Shown: one piece after another, positions 19,064-29,305 of the stretch | Layout: the number at the start of each line of letters is the position of its first letter | Numbering within the stretch: position 1 is the stretch's first letter | Source: Acaudatibacter sp963835495 | Lineage (GTDB): Bacteria > Pseudomonadota > Alphaproteobacteria > Caulobacterales > Caulobacteraceae | DNA: 64,000 nucleotides | Reading direction: 5' to 3' | Assembly: GCA_963835495.1 (NCBI GenBank) | Contig: CAWIFQ010000003.1 | Coordinates: forward strand, 744,001-808,000 | Notes under the pieces: generated by a model | Database searches by the model: none | What the model was told of the DNA's origin: nothing | Seen by the model: only the letters and a program-made list of their open reading frames with translations | Position numbers and translations under genes: made by a program

Positions 19064-20374
19064 CTACGCCGTCGCCTCGTAGACCACGCGCCCGTCCACC
19101 AGCGTCATCAGCACCTGGCCCTGCAGGCGGCGGCCGTCGAAGGCGGAGTTCTTGGACTTGGAGGTGAGCTTCTCGGCGTCGATCACGCGCGGGGCGGTGA
19201 GGTCGCACAGCACCAGGTCGGCCGGCGCGCCGACGGCGAGGCGCCCCGCGGCGAGGCCGATCGCCTTGGCGGGGGCCAGGGTCACGGTTTCGATCAGGCG
19301 GAGCAAGCTGGCGCGGCCGTCGTGGAACAGGCCGAGCAGCGCCGGCAGCAGGGTCTCCAGGCCGATCGAGCCGGGCGTGGCCTCCTCGAACGGCAGGCGC
19401 TTGTCCTCGGCCGGGGCAGGGGCGTGGGCGGAGACAACGATGTCGACCAGGCCGGAGACCAGCGCCTCGATCAGCGCCTGGCGGTCGTCCTCGCTCCGGA
19501 GCGGCGGCTCCAGCTTCCAGAAGGTGCGGTAGTCGCCGATGTCGAGCTCGTTGAAGGTCAGGTGGTTGATCGAGCAGGTGGCCAGCATCGGCAGGCCGCG
19601 GGCCTTGGCGCGGGCCAGGCTCTCCAGCGCGCAGGCGGCGCTGACCTGGTCGACCAGCAGCCGCGCGCCGGTCAGCTCGACCAGCGCGGCGTCGCGCTCC
19701 AGCATGATCTTCTCGGCGACGGCCGGCGCGGCGGGCAGGCCCATCCGGCCGGCGAACTCGCTCTCGGTGGCGGCGGCGCCGTCGGTGAGCCAGGGGTCGG
19801 CCGGGCGATGCGCGACCAGTAGGTTCTGGCCCTTGGCGTAAGAAAGGAGCCTGCGCATGACCTTGGAGTTGACGATCGGGCGGTCGGCGTCGGTGACGTA
19901 GACGCAGCCGGCCTCGTGCATCAGGCCAAGCTCGGCCATCGCCTTGCCGGCCAGGCCCTTGGTGGCTGCGCCGGCCGGATAGACGTGCACCAGCTCGATA
20001 TCGCGGGCGCGGCGCAGGATGAAGTCGACCACCGAGGGATCGTCGATGGCCGGGTCGGTGTCCGGCTGCACCACGATCGAGGTGACGCCGCCGGCGGCCG
20101 CGGCGCGGGCGGCTGACTTCAGCGTCTCCTTCGGCTCGGCGCCCGGCTCGCCGGTCTTGACCCGCAGGTCGATCAGGCCCGGCGCCAGCATCGCGCCGTT
20201 GCAGTCGACGCGGCGGACGTCGGGCGAGAGGAACGCGCGGGCCCTCGCCGCGGGTGACCTCGACGATGCGGCCCTCGCTGGCCATCAGGGCGCCGGGTCC
20301 GTCGTAGCCGCTGGCGGGGTCGACCAGGCGGGCGTTGATGAAGGCGATCGGGCGGCCAGACGCGTGTCGGGCAT
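19064..20374 (-). CDS. pyrC: Dihydroorotase-like protein (probably non-catalytic), two compensating frameshifts
   Basis: The ATG at 20374 overlaps the pyrB stop (TGATG). The expected N-terminus IAFINARLVDPASGYDGPGA is in another frame from about 20355, and the frame returns near 20240 (FLSPDVRRVDCNGAMLAPGL). The span is a whole number of codons (436 residues). The motif after GLID is LRVKTGEPG, whereas active dihydroorotases have an HxH metal motif here (DxHVHxRxPG). The later metal-site region is SAHAPAPAEDK. This resembles the inactive PyrC homologue that forms a complex with aspartate carbamoyltransferase in pseudomonads. Confidence 0.85.
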
Positions 20375-21352
20375 CAGTCGTTGTCCAGCCGCGCGGCCAT
20401 CGAGGCCAGCACCGCCATGCGCGCGGCGACGCCCATCTCCACCTGGTTCTGGATCAGGCTGACCTCCAGGTCGTCGGCGACCTCGGAGTCGATCTCGACG
20501 CCGCGGTTCATCGGCCCGGGGTGCATCACCCGCACGTTGGGCGAGGCCAGGTGCGAGCTTCTCGCGGTCGAGGCCGAACAGGCGGTTGTACTCGCGGGTC
20601 GAGGGGACCAGCGCGCCCTGCATCCGCTCCAACTGCAGGCGCAGCATCATCACCACGTCGACGCCGGCGATGCCGGTCTTCATGTCGTGGAACACCTCGA
20701 CGCCCCAGCGCTCGACCCCGAACGGCATCAGCGTCGGCGGCCCGACCAGCCGCACCTGGGCGCCCAGCATGGTCAGCAGGCCGACGTTGGAGCGGGCGAC
20801 GCGGCTGTGCAGCACGTCGCCGCAGATCGCCACCGTCAGCCCCTCGACCTTGCCGAACGCGCGGCGCACGGCCAGCGCGTCGAGCAGCGCCTGGGAGGGA
20901 TGCTCGTGCTGGCCGTCGCCGGCGTTGATCACGCTGCAGGTGACCTTCTGCGAGAGCAGCGAGGCCGCGCCGGACGCGCCGTGGCGCACCACCAGGATGT
21001 CCGGCTGCATTGCGTTCAGCGTCACCGCCGTGTCGATCAGGGTCTCGCCCTTGGAGATCGACGAGGCGCGCGGGCTCATGTTGACGACGTCGGCGCCCAG
21101 CCGCTTGCCGGCCAGCTCGAACGAGCTCTGGGTGCGGGTGGAGGCCTCGAAGAACAGGTTGACCAGGGTGCGGCCCTTCAGCAGGTCCAGCTTCTTGGCC
21201 TTCTGACGGTTGAGCGCGACGAACCCCTCGGCGAGATCGAGCAGGTCGTGCACCTGATCGCGGTCCAGATCGCCGACGGATAGGAAATGGCGCGCGGGAA
21301 AGGGAAAGGTCCGTTGGCGGACCTCTTCGGGGCCGGGCGCGATCATGGTCAT
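20374..21352 (-). CDS. pyrB: Aspartate carbamoyltransferase catalytic subunit, one apparent frameshift
   Basis: It starts MTMIAPGPEEVRQ, with the carbamoyl-phosphate site FFEASTRTQSSFELAGKRLG and the domain motifs SPRASSISKGETLIDT, AGDGQHEHPSQALLDAL and VAICGDVLHSRVARSN. Near 20555 the frame breaks after FGLDREK. The expected end (SPNVRVMHPGPMNRGVEID..MAVLASMAARLDND) reads in another frame to a stop shared with the pyrC start. The span is 3n+1, so one extra base explains it. pyrB is essential in most prototrophs, so I favour a sequence error. Confidence 0.93.
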
Positions 21353-21364
21353 TAAAGCGCCGTT

Positions 21365-21952
21365 CTAGGCGGCTTCGGCGAGGGAGGGAAGGGCGCTCGA
21401 GAGTCCGAATTTCTGCTTGATCTGGGCCGCGAGCTGATCGGGCTTGGCGGCGCTGGCGTCCAGCTCCAGATCGTAGGCCATGCCGGCGTGGACCTTGTCG
21501 TACTGCCAGCGCGCCAGGCCGAGGTCGCGGTCGCCGCGCTGGCGTTCACGCTGTTCGATCACCTCGAGCGGGGCGAACAGGCCGACGGCGTGGAAGTCGT
21601 ACGCCGCCAGCCGCTGGCGATAGTCAGCTAGCGCCTCCGGCTCCCACAGCACCTCGTCGACGATGACGTCGGCGCCCGCCTCGGCCAGGGCGGCGACAGC
21701 GCCGCGCATGCCGCGCAGCGCCGTCTCCAGCACCGGTCCGCTCCTGACGGCGGTCACCGGCTTGCCGTCCTGCTCGGTGGTCTCGAACACGTAGCCCTCC
21801 GCCGCGCCTAACATCGCCGCCGGCAGCATCTCCAGGAAGGCGTCCATCTGCACGTGCAGCATCGGCCGGCTGGCGATGTTCTGCAGCGCCTTGGCGACCG
21901 AGCCCTTGCCGACGCTGGAGACGCCGTTGAGGAGGACGACGCGGGCGGTCAC
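21365..21952 (-). CDS. Chloramphenicol phosphotransferase-like P-loop kinase
   Basis: 195 residues. The N-terminus ARVVLLNGVSSVGKGSVAKAL is a Walker A motif of the type found in chloramphenicol phosphotransferase-like proteins. Further features are VQMDAFLEMLP, VIVDEVLW and GLFAPLEVIEQRERQRGDRDLGLARWQ. It could phosphorylate a small molecule with ATP; true drug resistance is unproven. The GTG start overlaps the ruvX stop by 4 bp (GTGA), and pyrB starts 12 bp downstream, so it sits inside a ruvX-pyrB-pyrC operon. Confidence 0.8.
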   Translation of the reverse strand: MTARVVLLNGVSSVGKGSVAKALQNIASRPMLHVQMDAFLEMLPAAMLGAAEGYVFETTEQDGKPVTAVRSGPVLETALRGMRGAVAALAEAGADVIVDEVLWEPEALADYRQRLAAYDFHAVGLFAPLEVIEQRERQRGDRDLGLARWQYDKVHAGMAYDLELDASAAKPDQLAAQIKQKFGLSSALPSLAEAA

Positions 21953-22419
21953 CTAGCGCCCCGCAACCGTTCCAGCGCGCCCTGCAGGATCCAGGCGGCG
22001 GCGGCCTTGTCGACCACCTCGGCTCTGCGGGCGCGGGTCGTGTCGGCCTCGTCGATCAGCATCCGGTTCACCGCCGCGCTGGAGAGGCGTTCGTCCCAGA
22101 AGGCGATCGGCAGCTCCTTGAGCCGCAGCAGGTTGCGGCCGAACGCGCGGACCGACTGGCAGCGCGGCCCCTCGGTCCCGTCCATGTTGATCGGCAGGCC
22201 GATGACTATGCCGCCGGCGCCGCGGCTCTCCATCAGCTTCAGCAGCGCCTCGGCGTCGGCGGTGAACTTGGAGCGGCGGATCAGGGCCAGCGGGCTGGCG
22301 ATCATCAGGCTGGTGTCGGAGACGGCGACGCCGATGGTCTTCTCGCCGAGGTCGAGGCCGACCAGCGGCGTGCGCGGCGCCATCGCGCCCGGCAATTCGA
22401 GAAGATCGACGACGGCCAT
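21949..22419 (-). CDS. ruvX: Putative Holliday junction resolvase/pre-16S rRNA nuclease YqgF
   Basis: 156 residues. RNase H-like motifs are PLVGLDLGEKTIGVAVSD, GGIVIGLPINMDGTEGP, FWDERLSSAAVNRML and VVDKAAAAWILQGAL. Related enzymes process the 5' end of 16S rRNA. It heads a minus-strand operon with the kinase-like gene, pyrB and pyrC, and is divergent from gatC with about 84 bp between the starts. An internal ATG (MAPRTPLVG) could be the true start; the upstream choice adds 12 residues. Confidence 0.93.
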   Translation of the reverse strand: MAVVDLLELPGAMAPRTPLVGLDLGEKTIGVAVSDTSLMIASPLALIRRSKFTADAEALLKLMESRGAGGIVIGLPINMDGTEGPRCQSVRAFGRNLLRLKELPIAFWDERLSSAAVNRMLIDEADTTRARRAEVVDKAAAAWILQGALERLRGAR

Positions 22420-22502
22420 GTTGGTCCGACCCTAAGAATGCTTGCCAACACCGCCAAGCGCCAGCTAACCGGCGCGCCTTGGTTGATAAGGACACCTCTA
22501 CC

Positions 22503-22790
22503 ATGGCCATCGACGCCGCGACGGTGAAGAAGGTCGCCCGCCTGGCTCGCATCCGCGTCGACGACGCCGAGCTGGAGCCGCTGGCCGGCGAACTCTCCGG
22601 CATCCTGGCCTGGATCGAGCAGCTGAACGAGGTCGACACGGAAGGCGTGCAGCCGATGGCCTCGACCGAGGCGGTGTCGCTGCCGATGCGCGAGGATGTG
22701 GTGACCGACGGCGGCGATCCGGCCGTGATCCTGGCCAACGCGCCGAAGGCCGACCGCAACTTCTTTGTCGTGCCGAAGGTGGTGGAATGA
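22503..22790 (+). CDS. gatC: Asp-tRNA(Asn)/Glu-tRNA(Gln) amidotransferase subunit C
   Basis: 95 residues, the normal length. It shows MAIDAATVKKVARLARIRVD, the linker LNEVDTEGVQPMAS and the closing APKADRNFFVVPKVVE, which contacts GatA. It stabilises the GatA-GatB complex that amidates mischarged Asp-tRNA(Asn) or Glu-tRNA(Gln). It overlaps gatA by 4 bp (ATGA). Confidence 0.95.
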   Translation: MAIDAATVKKVARLARIRVDDAELEPLAGELSGILAWIEQLNEVDTEGVQPMASTEAVSLPMREDVVTDGGDPAVILANAPKADRNFFVVPKVVE

Positions 22791-24265
22791 GCGACCTCAC
22801 CGGCCTGACCCTGAAGGACGCGCTGGACGGGCTGAAGGCGCGCAAGTTCTCCGCCGTCGAGCTGGCGCGGGCGCACCAGGCGGCGATCGAGGCCGCGCGC
22901 GCGCTCAACGCCTATGTGCTGGAGACGCCGGAAAAAGCGCTGGCGATGGCCGAGGCGTCCGATGCGCGGCTGAAGTCGGGCGACGCCGGCCCGCTGGAAG
23001 GCGCCTCGCTCGGCATCAAGGACCTGTTCTGCACCGAGGGCGTGCGCTCCACCGCCGGCTCGAAGATCCTGGGCAACTTCATCCCGCCCTACGAATCCAC
23101 CGTCACCGCCAACCTCTGGCGCGACGGCGCGGTGATGCTCGGCAAGCTCAACATGGACGAGTTCGCCATGGGCTCGTCGAACGAGACCAGCGCGTTCGGG
23201 CCAGTGGTGAACCCCTGGCGTTCGCGCGGCTCCAACCGGCCGTTGACGCCAGGCGGCTCGTCCGGCGGCTCGGCCGCGGCGGTGGCGGCGGATCTGGCGC
23301 TGGCGGCGACCGCGACCGACACCGGCGGCTCGATCCGCCAGCCCGCGTCGCTGACCGGCACGGTCGGGATCAAACCGACCTACGGCCGCTGTTCGCGCTG
23401 GGGCATCGTCGCCTTCGCCTCCTCGCTCGACCAGGCTGGCCCCTTGGCCAAAACGGTCGAGGACGCCGCGATCCTGCTGCGCTCGATGAGCGGGCACGAC
23501 CCCAAGGACTCCACCAGCCTGCCCGGCGACGTGCCGGACTTCGCCAGCTTCGTCGGCAAGTCGGTGAAGGGCCTGCGCATCGGCGTGCCGAAGGAATACC
23601 GCGCCGACGGCATGCCGCCGGAGATCGACGCGCTGTGGGCCCAGGGCGTCGAATGGCTGAAGGACGCCGGCTGCGAGATCGTCGAGGTCTCGTTGCCGCA
23701 CACCAAATACGCCCTGCCGGCCTATTACATCATCGCGCCGGCCGAAGCCTCGTCCAACCTCGCCCGCTATGACGGCATGCGCTACGGCCTGCGCGTCGAG
23801 GGGCCGACGCTGACCGACACCTACGAGGCGACCAGAGCCGCCGGCTTCGGAACCGAGGTGCGGCGTCGGGTGCTGATCGGAGCCTACGTGCTCTCGGCCG
23901 GCTACTACGACGCCTATTATCTGAAGGCGCTGAAGGTGCGCCGGCGCATCGCCGACGACTTCGACCAGGCGTTCGGGAAGGTCGATGCGCTGCTGACGCC
24001 GACGGCGCCCTCGGCCGCGTTCGGCCTGGGCGAGAACGCCGCCGATCCCGTGGCGATGTACCTGAACGACGTCTTCACGGTGACGGTGAACCTGGCGGGC
24101 CTGCCCGGCCTCAGTGTGCCCGCCGGATTGGATGCGCAGGGCCTGCCGCTTGGACTGCAACTGATTGGCCGGGCGCTGGACGAGGGAACGTTGTTTCAGC
24201 TCGGATCGGCGCTCGAGAAGGCGGCCGATTTTCGCGCCAGGCCGACGCCCTGGTGGCGGCCTTGA
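22787..24265 (+). CDS. gatA: Asp-tRNA(Asn)/Glu-tRNA(Gln) amidotransferase subunit A
   Basis: 492 residues, amidase-signature family. The catalytic Lys is in SLGIKDLFCTEG. The Ser-cisSer region is TPGGSSGGSAAAVAADLALA, followed by TDTGGSIRQPASLTG. GatA releases ammonia from glutamine for GatB. The 3' end overlaps the converging membrane-protein frame at 24111-24938 by 155 bp. gatB is not adjacent but 1.7 kb downstream. The frame is intact to the end (RARPTPWWRP). Confidence 0.96.
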   Translation: MSDLTGLTLKDALDGLKARKFSAVELARAHQAAIEAARALNAYVLETPEKALAMAEASDARLKSGDAGPLEGASLGIKDLFCTEGVRSTAGSKILGNFIPPYESTVTANLWRDGAVMLGKLNMDEFAMGSSNETSAFGPVVNPWRSRGSNRPLTPGGSSGGSAAAVAADLALAATATDTGGSIRQPASLTGTVGIKPTYGRCSRWGIVAFASSLDQAGPLAKTVEDAAILLRSMSGHDPKDSTSLPGDVPDFASFVGKSVKGLRIGVPKEYRADGMPPEIDALWAQGVEWLKDAGCEIVEVSLPHTKYALPAYYIIAPAEASSNLARYDGMRYGLRVEGPTLTDTYEATRAAGFGTEVRRRVLIGAYVLSAGYYDAYYLKALKVRRRIADDFDQAFGKVDALLTPTAPSAAFGLGENAADPVAMYLNDVFTVTVNLAGLPGLSVPAGLDAQGLPLGLQLIGRALDEGTLFQLGSALEKAADFRARPTPWWRP

Positions 24266-24938
24266 GCGCCGGGCGCTGAAGCCAGGCGGCTACGGCGAAC
24301 AAGGCGGCGACGAGGACGGGGGCGAACAGCCTCATCGCGCCGGCCGTTAGTGCGCCGAACCGCTGGGCGCCCGTCGCCGCGGTGACGAGCGTCAGCGCGC
24401 CGCCCGACAGCCCGGCGCAGATCGCGGCCCCGATCGCGAAGGAGATCGCGGCGAACGGGACGGCGTGACGGCGTCCGCGCGACAGCAGGACGAACGACAT
24501 CACCGCGCAGGCGCTGGCGATCGCAACGCCGGCGCTCATCGGCGCGTCGTCGAACACGGCGTCCCCGGCCCCATAGATCGCGAACAGGGTCGCCACGTGG
24601 CTCAGCCCCGCGCCGCCGCCGAGGATCGCCCCCGGCGCGATGACGTGCAGATAGCCTTCGGTGCGGCCGTAAGCGACCAGGGCCCACAGGCTGGCGCCGA
24701 CAGCGCAGGCGAGGGACAGCACGAGCTGCACGGGATTGAACGTCACGCCGCTCTGCCACGGGTGGATCAGGAACGGCGCGGCCCAGATCGCCGAGCCGAG
24801 CAGGATCGCTGTCGTCAGGCGTGAGCGAAGCGAGGCGGTGCTGGTCAAGCCGAAGGCGGCGAAGCCGGCGGCCACGCATAGGCACAACGCGGCCAGCAAG
24901 GTCCCTGCAGGTCGACCGAAAGCAAGCAACTCGTGCAA
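24111..24938 (-). CDS. Integral membrane protein, possibly a degenerate MHYT-like sensor
   Basis: 275 residues with about seven hydrophobic helices. Repeating segments GSAIWAAPFLIHPW and GGGAGLSHVATLFAIYGAG resemble the paired-helix repeats of MHYT sensor domains, with the Met-His-Tyr-Thr core poorly kept. The start codon would be TTG. The last ~46 residues are Arg/Pro/Ala-rich and lie opposite the gatA 3' end, so the true stop may differ, for instance if a frameshift is present. No output domain is attached. The call is tentative. Confidence 0.5.
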   Translation of the reverse strand: MHELLAFGRPAGTLLAALCLCVAAGFAAFGLTSTASLRSRLTTAILLGSAIWAAPFLIHPWQSGVTFNPVQLVLSLACAVGASLWALVAYGRTEGYLHVIAPGAILGGGAGLSHVATLFAIYGAGDAVFDDAPMSAGVAIASACAVMSFVLLSRGRRHAVPFAAISFAIGAAICAGLSGGALTLVTAATGAQRFGALTAGAMRLFAPVLVAALFAVAAWLQRPALKAATRASAWRENRPPSRAPIRAETTFPRPAPGQSVAVQAAGPAHPIRRAH

Positions 24939-25076
24939 CTCGACGCTCTAGATTACGGGCGGATCCGCCCAGTCCATCCGCGAAGAGCGCTTAACGCGAC
25001 CCTGCCGTTCCATCCGAATTGAAACCTTCGCGCGCTTTGGTCGCATGTGTCGCACCCCCTGCGCGAGAGCGAGGGC

Positions 25077-25616
25077 TCAGGCGGGCCGGCTCATGGCGTA
25101 ATGGCGTTGCACGATCTCGGCCTGTCGGGGCTGGGACCAGACTGTGGTCTCGTCGATCCAGCGGAAGCCGAGCTTTTCCAGCACGCGGCCGGAATTCGGG
25201 TTGTCGGAGGCATGGCCGGAGGTCAGGCGGTCCAGTCCAAGGACGCCGAAGGCGAAGTCGCGGACCGCCGTCGCCGCTTCGGTCGCCAGCCCTCGGCCCC
25301 AGTAGCTTTCGTCCAGCCAGTAGCCGATCTCGGCAGAGCCGGATTTGATGTTGTCCACGTCGGCGCAGCCGATCACGACATCATCCTCGGTCAAGGCGAA
25401 CCGGTAGTCCGTACCGGCCACCCACTCGGCCTCATGGCTGGCCAGCCAGGCGCGCTGGTTCTCGAGGGCTGCCGGATAAGGCGCGAGACGCAGCATTCGC
25501 CCAACGTTCCAGTTGCCGACAATCTCGGTGACCCGCTCGGCGTCGCCGACAACGAAACGCCGCAGCGTGAGCCGCGGCGTCTCCAGGCGAAAATCGAGCG
25601 GGATCGCGGCCGGCAT
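25077..25616 (-). CDS. GNAT-family N-acetyltransferase (RimJ/RimL-like)
   Basis: 179 residues. It starts MPAAIPLDFRLETPRLTLRR, the classic RimJ/RimL opening. SAEIGYWLDESYWGRGLATEA contains the acetyl-CoA-binding loop, and NPNSGRVLEKLGFRWIDE is the conserved motif near the end. It likely acetylates a protein N-terminus or small amine; the substrate is unknown. The 138 bp between its end and the membrane-protein gene hold no visible gene. I chose ATG 25616 over upstream in-frame codons, which run into the AHSA1 remnant. Confidence 0.88.
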   Translation of the reverse strand: MPAAIPLDFRLETPRLTLRRFVVGDAERVTEIVGNWNVGRMLRLAPYPAALENQRAWLASHEAEWVAGTDYRFALTEDDVVIGCADVDNIKSGSAEIGYWLDESYWGRGLATEAATAVRDFAFGVLGLDRLTSGHASDNPNSGRVLEKLGFRWIDETTVWSQPRQAEIVQRHYAMSRPA

Positions 25617-25636
25617 GAACCGTGACGCTAGCGGCG

Positions 25637-25845
25637 TCAGAGGCTCTTCGCCAGCGCCGCCAGCTGGTCGGCGCATTGGCTCCAGCCGGTGTGGAAACCC
25701 ATCTGCTCGTGCCGCTCGCGGTCGGCGACGGTCCAGTGGCGCACCGTGGCGGTGTAGCGGGCTGGCCGGGGCCTGCGTCCTCGAGGCTGATGATCACGGT
25801 CATGAACGGGTGACCGGACGACGGCCATAGCGGGCTGTCCGGGAC
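25637..25845 (-). pseudogene. Remnant of an AHSA1/SRPBCC-domain gene
   Basis: Only the C-terminal ~65 residues of an AHSA1-type (activator of Hsp90-like) protein remain. SPLWPSSGHPFMTVIISLED is in one frame, then after a break near 25770 RYTATVRHWTVADRERHEQM, GFHTGWSQCADQL and a stop are in another. Upstream in the first frame there is a TAG at about 25845 and then a hairpin sequence, with no N-terminal half. So the 5' part of the gene is missing and the remainder is frameshifted. Confidence 0.7.
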
Positions 25846-25870
25846 CTACTTCACCGCGGGTGCAAAGCAG

Positions 25871-25905
25871 ATCCCGGATGAGTCCGCTGCGCGGCTCTCC
25901 GGGAT
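25871..25905. repeat. Short inverted repeat next to the AHSA1 remnant
   Basis: ATCCCGGA (25871-25878) and TCCGGGAT (25898-25905) form 8-bp arms around a 19-nt loop that itself contains complementary GC-rich pieces. It lies between the truncated AHSA1 end and gatB. The shape resembles other small palindromic elements common in alphaproteobacteria, but I see only one clear copy of this type in the window. Confidence 0.6.
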
Positions 25906-25944
25906 GACAATGGGGTGGGTGCGCGAGCTGATGACATCGACTAA

Positions 25945-27420
<1,476 letters not shown>

Positions 27421-27439
27421 GGTTCCGGATTCCTGGAGC

Positions 27440-27562
27440 GTCACCCCGGCCGTAGCGCAGCGGAGAGCCGGGGCCGGACGTGCCGGTTCCCAGACGAATT
27501 CCAGTCCGATGGCGGCGCTTCCGGCCCCGGGTCTACGCGCTCCGCGCTCCGCCCGGGGTGAC
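27440..27562. repeat. Dispersed palindromic repeat, family R copy 2
   Basis: About 123 bp bounded by GTCACCCCGGCC and CCGGGGTGAC. The inner AGCCGGGGCCGGA and CCGGCCCCGGGTC arms and the central GACGAATTCCAGTCCGATGG are shared in degraded form with copies 1 and 4 in the opposite orientation. It lies downstream of gatB. Its right end forms the last ten codons and stop of the converging epimerase gene. Confidence 0.88.
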
Positions 27563-28513
27563 GGCGCGGTGATACCCCTTCACCCCAACCGCCCGCGCCA
27601 GCTCGCTGCGGAAGTCCTCGCCGCGCGCCAGGCAGTCCAGCACGCGCCGGAAATCGTGCTTCGGCGTCCAGCCCAGCGCCGAGCGGGCGCGGTCGTTGAC
27701 GTAGACCCGGTCCAGGCTCGGGAACAGCTTCCAGCCGCGCGCCGCGTACAGCTGGTCCGCGTCCGGGAAGAGGCGTCGCACCACGGCCGGCGCGTCGGCC
27801 CGCAGTTCGGCCAGGTGCTCGCGGCCGAACGGGGTCGTGGCCGAGACGATGTAGCGGCCGAAACCGATGTCGCCGGCGCGTTCGACCGCCAGCAGGTGCG
27901 CGCTGACCACGTCCTCGATGTCCGCGCGCCGGTAGAGCAGCTCGTTGGCCTGGACGTTGGCGAGGTCGTAGGCGGCGGCGACATCGGCGTTGTCGTCCGC
28001 CTCGGGAAAGAACCGCGACGTGCGCAAGATCACCACCGGCAGGCCCTGGTCGCGGTGGAACAGCTCGCACAGGCTCTCGGCCGCGACCTTGGTGACGCCA
28101 TAGATGTTGCGCGGGACCGGCGTCACATCCTCGGTGATCCAGGCCGCCGGCTCGGTCGGCGCCGGGGTCAGCGCCGAGCCGAACGCGCTGGTGGTGCTGG
28201 TGTAGACGAACGCCCTCACGCCGGCGGCCAGGGCGGCCCCGAGCAGCGTCAGCGTGCCGGTGACGTTCACATCGACGAAGGCCTGGCGCGAATGGCTGTC
28301 GACATGCGGCTTGTGCAGCGTCGCCGAATGAACCACCGCCGAGACGCCGGCCATGGCGGCGCGAACGAACTCAGGGTCGGCGATCGAGCCGACGTGGGTG
28401 GTGAACGGCGAGGGCAGCCGGTCGAGCCCGCGCGCCGGCCGCCCCGCCGTCTGCAGGGTGCGCATCAACGCCTCGCCGAGGTGCCCGGCGCTGCCGGTGA
28501 TCAGGATAGTCAT
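27533..28513 (-). CDS. NAD-dependent epimerase/dehydratase (extended SDR)
   Basis: 326 residues. The nucleotide-binding motif is ILITGSAGHLGEALMR (extended SDR GxxGxxG), the active site is YTSTTSAFGSAL with YGVTKVAAESL (Tyr-x3-Lys), and VVILRTSRFFPEADDN follows. It should act on a nucleotide sugar or related alcohol; the substrate is not evident. The last residues VTPGGARSA and the stop TAG are encoded by repeat copy R2, so the native C-terminus has probably been replaced. Confidence 0.85.
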   Translation of the reverse strand: MTILITGSAGHLGEALMRTLQTAGRPARGLDRLPSPFTTHVGSIADPEFVRAAMAGVSAVVHSATLHKPHVDSHSRQAFVDVNVTGTLTLLGAALAAGVRAFVYTSTTSAFGSALTPAPTEPAAWITEDVTPVPRNIYGVTKVAAESLCELFHRDQGLPVVILRTSRFFPEADDNADVAAAYDLANVQANELLYRRADIEDVVSAHLLAVERAGDIGFGRYIVSATTPFGREHLAELRADAPAVVRRLFPDADQLYAARGWKLFPSLDRVYVNDRARSALGWTPKHDFRRVLDCLARGEDFRSELARAVGVKGYHRAVTPGGARSA

Positions 28514-28584
28514 GGCGGCCTCCGGGCGGCTCCCCTATCAAGCGGCCGATCCCGCGCACAGCGCCGAATTCAGCGGAGGCACGC

Positions 28585-29304
28585 ATGACCTGGTCGATCG
28601 TCGCCTACGATGAGGCCGCCGGCGCGTTCGGGGCCGCCGTCGCGACCAAGGCGTTCGCGGCGGGGACGTTCGTGCCGTTCGTCCAGTCCGGCGTCGGCGC
28701 GGTCGGCACCCAGTCGCTGACCAACCGCTACCTGGGTCCGGCGGTGCTGAGCGGGCTGGCGCGGGGTCTGAGCGCCCAACTCGCCATCGACGCTGCGATC
28801 GCCGGCGACGAGGGCCGCGAGGTGCGCCAGCTGCACTGCGTCGACCGCCAGGGCCGCATCGCCGCCTGGAACGGCCGACACTGCGTGGAGTGGGCCGGGA
28901 GCTGCGGCGAGCCGTTCGTCAGCGTCGCCGGCAACATGCTCGCCAACGACAAGGTGGCCGCCGCGACCCTGGCCGGCTTCAAAGCCGATCCAGGCGCGCC
29001 GCTGCCGGAACGGATGCTGGCGGCGCTGGAGGCGGGCGAGGCGGTCGGCGGCGATCGGCGCGGGCGCCAGTCCGCGGCGATGGTGATGACCACGACCGAG
29101 GATTTCCCGGACCTCTCCATCCGCGTCGACGATCACGCCGAGCCGCTGCCGGAGCTGCGCCGCCTGCTGGGCGTCTGGCGCACGGAACGCGCGCCCTACC
29201 TCGGCAATTCGCCGTCGAAGGCCAATCCCGCCGGCGTGCACGACATCGACGTGGTCGAGGCCGGATGGAAGGCGCGCGGCTGGGATATCCGGTTCCAGCG
29301 CTGA
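28585..29304 (+). CDS. DUF1028 family protein
   Basis: 239 residues. DUF1028 features are MTWSIVAYDEAAGAFGAAVA at the N-terminus, QSGVGAVGTQSLTNRYLGPA, SVAGNMLANDKVAAATLAGF and SIRVDDHAEPLPELRRLLGV. The family has an Ntn-hydrolase-like fold and no settled activity. It stands alone, diverging from the epimerase gene (71 bp between starts), and ends 1 bp before the converging RcnB-like gene. Confidence 0.88.
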   Translation: MTWSIVAYDEAAGAFGAAVATKAFAAGTFVPFVQSGVGAVGTQSLTNRYLGPAVLSGLARGLSAQLAIDAAIAGDEGREVRQLHCVDRQGRIAAWNGRHCVEWAGSCGEPFVSVAGNMLANDKVAAATLAGFKADPGAPLPERMLAALEAGEAVGGDRRGRQSAAMVMTTTEDFPDLSIRVDDHAEPLPELRRLLGVWRTERAPYLGNSPSKANPAGVHDIDVVEAGWKARGWDIRFQR

Positions 29305-29305
29305 G

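Noticed and set aside
21365..21952. Chloramphenicol resistance gene
   Set aside because: Only the P-loop and general fold match; the housekeeping operon context and lack of a resistance neighbourhood argue for a different kinase role.
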